Source: Prosthecobacter algae (GTDB lineage: Bacteria; Verrucomicrobiota; Verrucomicrobiia; Verrucomicrobiales; Verrucomicrobiaceae). From it: DNA of 64,000 bases. The notes under the pieces are model-generated. The model had not been told where the DNA came from. It made no database searches and worked only from the letters and a program-made list of their open reading frames with translations. Location of the stretch: NCBI RefSeq assembly GCF_039542385.1, contig NZ_BAABIA010000005.1, forward strand, positions 248,001-312,000, given 5' to 3'. The position numbers were made by a program, and so were the translations under genes. The stretch's first letter is position 1, and each line of letters begins with the position of its first letter. This document shows positions 52,767 through 59,356 of the stretch, one piece after another.

Positions 52767-53806
52767 ACTCTGATGCCACCCCCGACCTGTCCGTGCTGAA
52801 GGAGCAGCTCCTCATTCCTGAACTGTGGCAGCACCTGGGCCTGCCAGGGCAGCCACGGGCGAGCTGCCGCAGCCCCTTCCGCCCCGACCGCAGCCCCTCC
52901 TTTTCCATCTACGAAGGGGGCCGCAGGTGGAAGGACCACGCCACGGGCGAAGGGGGCGATGCCATTGATTTCCTGGCCCTGGCCTGCCAGGTGGATGCGG
53001 CGGAGGCCGTGGGGCGTTTTCGCGATCTGCTGGGCGCTCCTTTGCCACGGCGCTCCGGGCAGGGCCGTGGGCGCTCGTCGCACCCGCAGCAGTGGGTCCA
53101 GGCGGCGGCGGCGGTTTCCAGTCCCGGCCCGGTGCTGCATCGCGGCACGGAGGCGGATCTGCAAGCGGTGGCGCGCAGCCGGGGCCTGAGTGTGCAGGCC
53201 GTGGCCTTGGCGCAGAGCCTGCGCACGCTCGCCTTTGGCCGGGTATGCGGCCACGCCTGCTGGCTGTTGGGGGATGACTCCGGCCTGGTCACGGAGGCGC
53301 GGCGGCTGGATGGCCACCCCTTTCCCGCCCAGGGCAGCCTGGGGGAAAGAAAGGCGCACACGCTGCGCGGATCCCGCAAGGACTGGCCCTGCGGTGCCGC
53401 CGTGCTGCGGCGCTACCCGCACTTCCGCACCCTGCTGCTGGTGGAGGGCGGGCCAGACTACCTGGCTGCGCTGCATCTGCTGCTGAGGCTGCAGCGGTGG
53501 GACATCCTGCCCGTGGCCATGCTGGGCCGCAGCACGGGCAGCCTCATCTCGCCCCAGGCCCTCGCCCTCATGGCTGGTCGCCGGGTGCTGCTGGTCCCCC
53601 ATGCCGATGCGGATGGCGGCGGTCTGCTGGCCGCACGGCGCTGGGCCACGCAGCTCCAGGCCGCAGGCTGCCCCTGTGAATTTTTCGACTTCCGGCCCCT
53701 CCCGCAGGCCGGGGGACGCGCCGTCAAGGACCTCAATGACGCCGTCCTCGCCACCCCTCACTTATCCAGTGAACTGAAACAAACATTGCAAAACATTATC
53801 GAATGA
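52763..53806 (+). CDS. CHC2/Toprim primase-like protein
   Basis: This 347-residue protein has an N-terminal segment like the CHC2 zinc-finger fold of bacterial and phage primases (CRSPFRPDRSPSFSIYEGG, then WKDHATGEGGDAIDFL). The usual Cys/His zinc ligands are incomplete, with only one cysteine evident. A Toprim-like part follows, with LLLVEGGPDYLAAL (glutamate motif) and HADADGGG (paired aspartates). Such proteins start replication of plasmids, phages and integrated elements. The stop overlaps the RepA-like helicase start by four bases. It is probably the primase of a mobile or formerly mobile replicon. Confidence 0.75.
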   Translation: MNSDATPDLSVLKEQLLIPELWQHLGLPGQPRASCRSPFRPDRSPSFSIYEGGRRWKDHATGEGGDAIDFLALACQVDAAEAVGRFRDLLGAPLPRRSGQGRGRSSHPQQWVQAAAAVSSPGPVLHRGTEADLQAVARSRGLSVQAVALAQSLRTLAFGRVCGHACWLLGDDSGLVTEARRLDGHPFPAQGSLGERKAHTLRGSRKDWPCGAAVLRRYPHFRTLLLVEGGPDYLAALHLLLRLQRWDILPVAMLGRSTGSLISPQALALMAGRRVLLVPHADADGGGLLAARRWATQLQAAGCPCEFFDFRPLPQAGGRAVKDLNDAVLATPHLSSELKQTLQNIIE

Positions 53807-54873
53807 ATCTGATCCTACCCTTTGATCCCGCCACCATGTCCGTCCCGCTGCCCGCCCAGGCCGCCCAGGCCAGCCGTGCCGCCGCCACCCCGGCCCCCAG
53901 CCGCCGTGGCCCTGCCTGGGATGTGACGGAGCTGAGTCCCCTGCCGCCGGATTTCTCGGCCGATCTGCTCAATGGACTCGAAGTCCAGGAACTGCAGCTC
54001 CCCGCCCGGCCCGCCCTCCTGGGCGACTGGCTGAAGCAGGGCGATCTGGGCTACCTCTTCGCCCCGCGTGGTGCGGGCAAAAGCTGGATGTCCATGCTCA
54101 TCGCCCGCGCCGTGGCCGCCGGCAGTCCGCTGGGCGAATGGCAGGCCGGGCAGCAGCCCCGGCCCGTGTACTACTTTGATGCCGAGATGAACCTTCCCGA
54201 TGTCCAGGCCCGCATGCACAGCGTGGGCCTCTTCATGCTGAACTTTCACCTCCTCAGCAACGAGGTCGTCTTCAAATCACGCGGCCACGGCATCAACATC
54301 GCCAGTGTGGAGCACCAGGTCTCCCTCAGCCAGTGCCTGCAAGACGGCAGCCTCTTCATCATTGATAACCTCTCCACCTCTCAGCTCGGCATGGCAGAAA
54401 ACGACAACGACTCGTTCGATGCCATCCGCGACTGGCTGCTCTCCCTGCGTCACCGCGCCATCACCGTGCTCATCGTCCACCACGCCGGGCGCAATGGCCT
54501 GATGCGCGGCAGCAGTCGGCGGGAGGACATGGCCCACTGGATCCTCAGCCTGAAGGAAGCCGGAGATCCCGGCCAACCCGCCCACCGCACCACCTTCAGC
54601 ACCGAGTTCACCAAATGCCGCAACTGCACCGGCACCCACGCCCGCCCCCTCCTGTGGACCCTGGATACCTCCACCACGCCGCTGACGCTGGGGTGTGAGT
54701 CAAACGAACCTCAGGATGCAATGCTGGGGTACATTCGCGACGGGCTGACACGATCAACCGAACTGGCCGAAGCGCTCGGCGTCCATCAGGCCACTGTTTC
54801 CAAATGGGCAGGGAAGTTGCAGCGGGAAGGAAAGATCACCATCAGCAACCGCCAGTACCATCTGGTGAATTGA
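53803..54873 (+). CDS. RepA-like hexameric helicase/RecA-fold ATPase
   Basis: This 356-residue protein has a RecA-type ATPase core. Walker A is APRGAGKSW, the Walker B region FIIDNLSTSQ, and a sensor motif reads IVHHAGRNG, all as in RepA-type replicative helicases and AAA_25 proteins encoded by plasmids and integrative elements. The last 55 residues form a winged helix (AEALGVHQATVSKWAGKLQREGKI), which could bind DNA. It is coupled to the primase gene by a 4-base overlap. GC content is host-like, unlike the genes that follow. Confidence 0.8.
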   Translation: MNLILPFDPATMSVPLPAQAAQASRAAATPAPSRRGPAWDVTELSPLPPDFSADLLNGLEVQELQLPARPALLGDWLKQGDLGYLFAPRGAGKSWMSMLIARAVAAGSPLGEWQAGQQPRPVYYFDAEMNLPDVQARMHSVGLFMLNFHLLSNEVVFKSRGHGINIASVEHQVSLSQCLQDGSLFIIDNLSTSQLGMAENDNDSFDAIRDWLLSLRHRAITVLIVHHAGRNGLMRGSSRREDMAHWILSLKEAGDPGQPAHRTTFSTEFTKCRNCTGTHARPLLWTLDTSTTPLTLGCESNEPQDAMLGYIRDGLTRSTELAEALGVHQATVSKWAGKLQREGKITISNRQYHLVN

Positions 54874-54916
54874 GGCGGGCGATGCACCGCCTCAGCATTC
54901 CCTGGTAACTCATCCC

Positions 54917-54960
54917 CCCGATGCTCAATGCCCTCCTGCACAGGGGCATCGAGCATCGGG
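54917..54960 (+). terminator. Terminator-like hairpin after the primase/helicase pair
   Basis: Arms cccgatgctc (54917-54926) and gagcatcggg (54951-54960) are perfect inverted repeats, extended inward by atgccc/ggggcat pairing. The stem begins 44 bases after the RepA-like stop and is followed by catttaagtttt, which is only moderately T-rich. It also marks the switch from host-like to AT-rich DNA. The rest of the gap to 55058 is AT-rich (tataaa at 55026-55031), and the promoter of the next genes should lie there. Confidence 0.6.
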
Positions 54961-55058
54961 CATTTAAGTTTTACACATTGGGGCTCGTTTTGTTAAACGC
55001 TAATATTGCTTAGCCGATATGGACGTATAAACTAGTTAGCATAATCACCAGTTTAATC

Positions 55059-55586
55059 ATGATTGAATCTTGCTATTGGAAAGAGGAACTCATTCGTATT
55101 TGCGAGTTAATTCGTCCTGTCGCTAAACCAAAAAAATGGACTGAAAAGCTTCATTGCACAGTAGAAAGAGATATTATGATCGGCTTCTTCATTACCAGGA
55201 GAATGATTGAGCTTCATAAAGTTTCCGATTCAATAAAGAACTTTGAGATGCAGGTTTTTTCCATTCCGAATAACGGCAAGAATGTTACGTTGCTGAATAG
55301 AGGATCGCCCGACATGATTTACGATATTCAGCGTGAGATAAGACAAACGAAAAAGCCTTTGTATATTTCTAATCAGTTTATTCATGCATACATGAGCTTT
55401 GTAACGCGTGACAAAGCTCGAAACTGGGATAGTATTCTTGTCGTGTCAGACTTCGACCGTAATACATGTATTTGGCGTATTCCGATTTTCGTTATCCTTG
55501 AGTTATTCAGAGCCGTGGCGAATGATTATCCACATTCGATGTCTTTTGTCTACAACCCTCAAAAAATGGATTATGATGTCACGTAA
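55059..55586 (+). CDS. AT-rich hypothetical protein, first gene of a candidate defence pair
   Basis: This 175-residue soluble protein was not recognised with certainty. Features include a helical start (CYWKEELIRICELIRPVAK), the phrase VERDIMIGFFITRRMIELHKVSD with arginine and histidine residues, and a C-terminal strand-rich part (NTCIWRIPIFVILEL). One hand-counted 60-base row inside the gene gives 38% GC against over 60% in neighbours, and codon use is AT-ending, so it was acquired from elsewhere. It precedes the HEPN/Toprim gene by 38 bases in the same direction, and the two were probably acquired together. Confidence 0.6.
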   Translation: MIESCYWKEELIRICELIRPVAKPKKWTEKLHCTVERDIMIGFFITRRMIELHKVSDSIKNFEMQVFSIPNNGKNVTLLNRGSPDMIYDIQREIRQTKKPLYISNQFIHAYMSFVTRDKARNWDSILVVSDFDRNTCIWRIPIFVILELFRAVANDYPHSMSFVYNPQKMDYDVT

Positions 55587-55624
55587 TTTACGTTAGCATT
55601 TGTAGCAATTAAATAGTAATTTAT

Positions 55625-56896
55625 ATGGGAAGCTACGCTGAATTGTCTATTGATAATCATTCGATTATTTCAATGAAGTCTTATGTGGACCCGGTGGTAA
55701 TGACTTTCTTTGAAGAATGCGATCGGCAATCGTACCTGCGAAAATGGGTTGAACAGGGGGAGGAATGGGAAGAACATATATTTGAATATGCTATCGCATC
55801 ACAAAAGTTGAAGCAGCGTTTGGATATCATGGGGTTTAACCTTGAATCTGTTAAAGGATACTTCGACGAACATGTGAATGCTTGTTTAAAGCGGTTCGAT
55901 AGTGAAGATGAATATATAGAACTACGGTGGATGAATATTCAGGCTAACAAGGATTTTTTCTCAAATTATACCTTTGATCGTTGGGTTAAAGAAGTTCAGA
56001 GTTTTTCCTTGTTGGGATTTTGCAAACACGAATTCATATGTAAGTTAGAAACATTGCCAACTTATTTCAGGTTAATCGCAGGGGGTGAAGCAGGCTATAA
56101 TTGGGGGTTTCCTGAATGTGATATACGCTTGATGGTGCGAGCTTTATTGGAGGCGTTTGCGGATTCGGTAGTCAAGTTAGATTATTCTTCACTAGTATCA
56201 TCAGGTTATTACGATGGAACAGAAAAGCTGGCCAAAGATGCCAAATATGATATAACACAAGAGTTCATTTGGAGCTCTAGTATTGTAATTCTCACGGAGG
56301 GATCTAGCGACGCAAAAATACTTAGGGAATCACTGAAATTACTTTATCCCCATCTTTTCCCTTCATTTTCCTTCTTGGATTTTGAAGGGCCTCGCTTATC
56401 CGGTGGGGCTAGTGGCTTAGTTCAGCTTTTAAAAGGATTCGCGGCAGCAAATATTGCTAATAGAGTTGTTGCCGTGTTTGATAATGATACAGCGGCTGAA
56501 GAGTCATTGAAAGGACTCGATATAAAATCCCTTCCTCCATCCTTCAAAGTTATTCAATATCCAAATATTGATCTGGGCAGATCTTATCCCACCGTTGGTC
56601 CACAAGGGGATGTTATAACGAACATCAATGGACTTGCTGCCAGTATAGAGCTGTATTTGGGGGAGGATGTGCTGAGAGACCCCTCTTCAGGAGAGTTAAT
56701 GAGAGTCCAATGGAAGGGGTATAATCAATCTCTTCAAAAATACCAGGGCGAGCTATTGAATAAAAACTTACTTATGAAGAGATTCGATCAAAAGTTATTA
56801 AGGGCGACGACTGCTAGTGATTATCCTGAGGGGGATTGGTCTTCTTTAAAATCTATTTGGGAAGCTATTATTTCTGCGTGTATAACTGATGTCTAA
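55625..56896 (+). CDS. HEPN/Toprim-type protein, candidate defence effector
   Basis: The product has 423 residues. The start MGSYAELSIDNHSIISMKSYVDPVVMTFFEE fits the HEPN/Toprim N-terminal domain described in conflict-system proteins. A helical middle follows to about 210. A Toprim domain comes after it: TEGSSDAK (Glu225, Asp229) and VVAVFDNDTAAEE (Asp286 and Asp288 of the DxD motif), as in OLD-family nucleases. The acidic residues suggest an active metal-dependent nuclease. Two hand-counted rows inside the gene give 38% and 48% GC, and codon use is AT-ending, unlike the surrounding DNA. Together with the 175-residue gene it forms the foreign island. An abortive-infection or anti-phage role is inferred. 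Confidence 0.72.
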   Translation: MGSYAELSIDNHSIISMKSYVDPVVMTFFEECDRQSYLRKWVEQGEEWEEHIFEYAIASQKLKQRLDIMGFNLESVKGYFDEHVNACLKRFDSEDEYIELRWMNIQANKDFFSNYTFDRWVKEVQSFSLLGFCKHEFICKLETLPTYFRLIAGGEAGYNWGFPECDIRLMVRALLEAFADSVVKLDYSSLVSSGYYDGTEKLAKDAKYDITQEFIWSSSIVILTEGSSDAKILRESLKLLYPHLFPSFSFLDFEGPRLSGGASGLVQLLKGFAAANIANRVVAVFDNDTAAEESLKGLDIKSLPPSFKVIQYPNIDLGRSYPTVGPQGDVITNINGLAASIELYLGEDVLRDPSSGELMRVQWKGYNQSLQKYQGELLNKNLLMKRFDQKLLRATTASDYPEGDWSSLKSIWEAIISACITDV

Positions 56897-57035
56897 TAAG
56901 TGTGTGGTAAATTCAATTATATGCTTAATGCAATGATATAATTTAAATGTTACAAATTTTTCGCGGTCTTTTCGATGCTCAATTCCCGGGTCTTGGTGCG
57001 CATTCAGCATCAAGGAACTGAAGAATCACATCAAC

Positions 57036-57190
57036 TCTCTGTGCTGATAGCGTGCCGAACAGTGGCAGATCGGTGAGTGAGTCACGGCACCTTCGCAGGA
57101 TTGCGCCTCCAGTGACGTGGACAGTCTGGAAAAGGGAGACAGTTGGGGACTTCGAGGCTGCGGATCGCCCAAGGGACTGTGCAGGCTGCG
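57036..57190 (+). repeat. 165-bp repeat, decayed copy D
   Basis: Alignment with copy E is clear in ctgtgctgatagcgtgcc, cagtggcagatc, gtctggaaaaggga and cttcgaggctgc, ending in gcccaagggactgtgcaggctgcg. Many substitutions have accumulated and the left end hairpin is lost. It lies 140 bases after the HEPN/Toprim gene, close to the right edge of the AT-rich DNA. Confidence 0.65.
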
Positions 57191-57277
57191 GTTATTCCGG
57201 CAGTGACGGCGGAGAAGTTGCGTAGCCGCGAAGTGAGTCTCCTCGCTCCTGCTCGCTGTGGCTTGCCCGTCCCACCC

Positions 57278-57322
57278 CCCGTTTCCATTCCGCGCGGGTA
57301 GGGCGGGAGGAATGGAAATGGG
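57278..57322. repeat. Short hairpin repeat, second family
   Basis: Arms cccgtttccattcc (57278-57291) and ggaatggaaatggg (57309-57322) pair with one mismatch around gcgcgggtagggcggga. The same loop form recurs at 58345-58385. Confidence 0.75.
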
Positions 57323-57406
57323 AAACGTCCATCGCATGTCGTGCGTCAGCATCTCGCCTAATGCAAAAGCGCTTGATTCCATCGGTGCTTTCGTCATGAA
57401 AGGGGG

Positions 57407-58309
57407 ATGCAATTGCAGGTAATTTACATGGCGGGATATGTCGTAGTGGTCGGGGGCTTTTTTGTGGGGTTCTTTCTTTGGCGGCTTGGACGGCGGACCA
57501 CGAGGCATCCGCTGGGAGTGGAGGTGAAGGTGAGACGGCAGCCGGGGGAGCATTTGCGACAGCAGATGGGCAAGTCTTTGGAATCCCTGCTGCTGATTTT
57601 CCTGGGGCTGCTGATCGCGCCTGCAGGCGTGTTTTTGGCTGCCTACTCTATTTTTAGCTTTTTGCCTGAGTCGTTTTCAGGCTTGAGGGGCCTGTGCTCC
57701 CTGGCGGCAGCCGCCATTGCCCTGGGGGTTGGCATGGGGTGGCTTTACCTGGGCATGAGTCGATTCATGAACCTCAAGCTCGGCCTGTTTGGCGAGCGGG
57801 TGGTGGCGGATGAGTTGGAGGGGCTGAAGAAGCAGGGGTATGCGGTGTTCCACGATGTGCCCTGCCTGGGCGGCAGCGCGCGGTTTAATCTGGACCACGT
57901 GGTGGTGGGCCGGGGCGTGGTGGTGGTGATCGAAACCAAGACGAGACGGAAACCGAAGGGGGACAAGGAGGGCCACAAGCTGAGCTACAATGGCCAGGTG
58001 CTGACGTGGCCCGGCGGCCAAACCAGCACGGGCGAGCTGGAGCAGGCCCAGCGCAATGCGGACTGGCTGCGCAGGGAGCTGAAGAAGGAGGAGAAGGTGG
58101 ATGCCGTGGTGCACCCGGTCCTGACTTTCCCCGGCTGGTATGTGAACGGCGGCCCGCCCCAGGCCCCCGTGACCGTGGTGGCGCATAAAATGCTGGCGGC
58201 CACCCTGGAAAAACGCTTCCAGCCTTCACTCACCCAGGCGCAGACGGATGCAGTGGTGCGGCACCTGAACCGGCTGTGCACGAACCTGGAGTATGCGGAT
58301 GTGGAGTGA
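57407..58309 (+). CDS. Membrane-anchored NERD-domain protein
   Basis: This is a 300-residue protein, and an ATG seven codons later is an alternative start. There are three hydrophobic segments (about 8-25, 60-85, 100-120). From about 125 to 250 it carries the nuclease-related NERD domain: LFGERVVADELEGLKKQGYAVFHDVPC, NLDHVVVGRGVVVVIETKTR (the conserved Asp and Glu-x-Lys of the nuclease-like core) and TWPGGQTSTGELEQAQRN. NERD proteins belong to the restriction-endonuclease-like superfamily and several accompany mobile or defence genes. Whether this one cuts nucleic acid is unknown. GC content is host-like. Confidence 0.85.
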   Translation: MQLQVIYMAGYVVVVGGFFVGFFLWRLGRRTTRHPLGVEVKVRRQPGEHLRQQMGKSLESLLLIFLGLLIAPAGVFLAAYSIFSFLPESFSGLRGLCSLAAAAIALGVGMGWLYLGMSRFMNLKLGLFGERVVADELEGLKKQGYAVFHDVPCLGGSARFNLDHVVVGRGVVVVIETKTRRKPKGDKEGHKLSYNGQVLTWPGGQTSTGELEQAQRNADWLRRELKKEEKVDAVVHPVLTFPGWYVNGGPPQAPVTVVAHKMLAATLEKRFQPSLTQAQTDAVVRHLNRLCTNLEYADVE

Positions 58310-58344
58310 GGGAAAGGCGGGCCGGGCGGCAGGAGAGGCGCGCT

Positions 58345-58385
58345 CGTTTCCCTTCCGCGCAGGTAGGGCGGGCGGAATGGAAACG
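58345..58385. repeat. Short hairpin repeat, second family
   Basis: Arms cgtttcccttccgc (58345-58358) and gcggaatggaaacg (58372-58385) pair with one mismatch. The loop gcaggtagggcgg matches that at 57292-57308. Confidence 0.75.
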
Positions 58386-58482
58386 GGGCATGGATCTTGG
58401 GAGAGGCTCCCTTCCTCTCGTTGTTGCATGCAACGGGTATGGAAATAACTGCAACAACGAGCGCAACGAGGTGGGGGCAGGA

Positions 58483-58646
58483 AGGTAGCCCGCACAGTCC
58501 CTGTGCGGATGGCCGTGCCGAGGGGTGGCAGACCTGCGCCTGACCGAAGACGCATGCGCGGGGTTCCATCGGTGCGGTGAAGCTGGAAAAGGGGATGCTA
58601 GGGGCGTCGAGGCTGCTGACCGCTCAAGGGACTGAGCGGGCTACCT
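58483..58646 (+). repeat. 165-bp hairpin-ended repeat, copy E
   Basis: This is a complete copy in the orientation of copy A. The left hairpin reads gcacag-tcc-ctgtgc: the two bases that differ from gctcag/ctgagc changed together, so pairing is kept. The right hairpin keeps the original form (gctcaagggactgagc). Confidence 0.88.
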
Positions 58647-58801
58647 CTGGCGTTAAAGCGGCGAGGCAGAAAAAGGGCGGCTTCAGAGAGAGAGGCGGGG
58701 AATTCTGCGAGGGGCCGGGGAGAGTGACGAATGAAGCTGGCCCTGGGTGGAAAACGCCGGATGGCCCGCCTTGCTTGGAAGATGGGGGCGGTGGGGCTGG
58801 A
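58647..58801. other. Spacer between repeat copies E and F
   Basis: This 155-bp stretch of GC-rich DNA has a purine-rich run (cagagagagaggcgggg). No gene is supported; the open frames here have no family resemblance. Confidence 0.4.
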
Positions 58802-59000
58802 AGGTAGCCCGCTCAGTCCCTGAGCGGATGGCCGTGCCGAGGGGTGGCAGAGGGGCGAGCGACGGAAGGCGTATGCGCGGGGTTCCATCGGTGAGGTGAA
58901 TTTAGAAAGGGGGATACCAGGGGTTTCGAGGTTGCTGACCGCTCAGGGACTGAGCGGGCTACCTTTTGCTGACCGCCCACGGGACTGGGCGGGCTACCTT
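58802..59000 (+). repeat. 165-bp repeat, copy F, with an added end hairpin
   Basis: The complete copy is 58802-58964. An additional end unit, gctgaccgcccacgggactgg and the following gcgggctacctt, is appended at 58966-59000. Its stem reads gccca/tgggc, another paired substitution relative to the usual gctca/tgagc. Confidence 0.85.
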
Positions 59001-59046
59001 TGGCCTGCCTGTGACGGCTGGAAAGCAGCACGTACGCCCACAGCAT

Positions 59047-59097
59047 TTCTCGTTTCCATTTTTCACGGGTCAGGGAAACGTGGATGGAATCGGGGAA
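59047..59097. repeat. Short hairpin repeat, second family
   Basis: tttctcgtttccattttt followed by cacgggtcagggaaacg and ggatggaatcgggga. This is nearly the sequence at 22204-22261, with the right arm partly decayed. Confidence 0.75.
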
Positions 59098-59101
59098 TTG
59101 G

Positions 59102-59333
59102 GGTAGCCCGCACAGTCCCTGTGCGGATGGCCGTGCCGAGGGGTGGCAGACCTGCGCCTGACCGAAGACGCATGCGCGGGGTTCCCTCGGTGCGGCGAGT
59201 TTAGAAAGGGGGCTGCCTGGGGTTTCGAGGCTGCTGACCGCTCAGGGACTGAGCGGTCTACCTTTTGCTGACCGCCCACGGGACTGGGCGGGCTACCTTT
59301 CTGAACGCTCACGGGACTGAGCGGGCTACCTTT
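59102..59333 (+). repeat. 165-bp repeat, copy G, with two added end hairpins
   Basis: The copy proper is 59102-59263, with the gcacag/ctgtgc left hairpin of copy E and a G-to-T change in the right end (gcggtctacc). Two extra end units follow: 59264-59299 (gcccacgggactgggc form, as after copy F) and 59300-59333 (gctcacgggactgagc form). The array stops 24 bases before the stop codon of the ketoacyl synthase gene. Confidence 0.85.
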
Positions 59334-59356
59334 GGCGCACGGGGCGCTTCCACCCA

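Larger units (their letters stand above)
56897..57406. other. Non-coding region with decayed repeats
   Basis: The first 130 bases are AT-rich and belong to the foreign island. From 57036 to 57190 there is a decayed copy of the 165-bp repeat. The short hairpin repeat follows at 57278-57322. The last 80 bases precede the NERD gene and presumably hold its promoter. No gene was supported. Confidence 0.6.

Noticed and set aside
52589-53761. A 390-codon minus-strand frame opposite the primase gene
   Set aside because: Glutamine- and arginine-rich antisense product. The plus-strand gene has primase and Toprim motifs and coupled overlaps.
51900-57406. Attachment-site direct repeats around the accessory genes
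   Set aside because: Only the dispersed repeat families were found at both sides. No tRNA gene, integrase or unique direct repeat could be identified.
58483-59333. Regular repeats considered as a CRISPR array
   Set aside because: Units are about 165 bp with hairpin ends and shared interiors. There are no short identical repeats with unique spacers and no cas genes.
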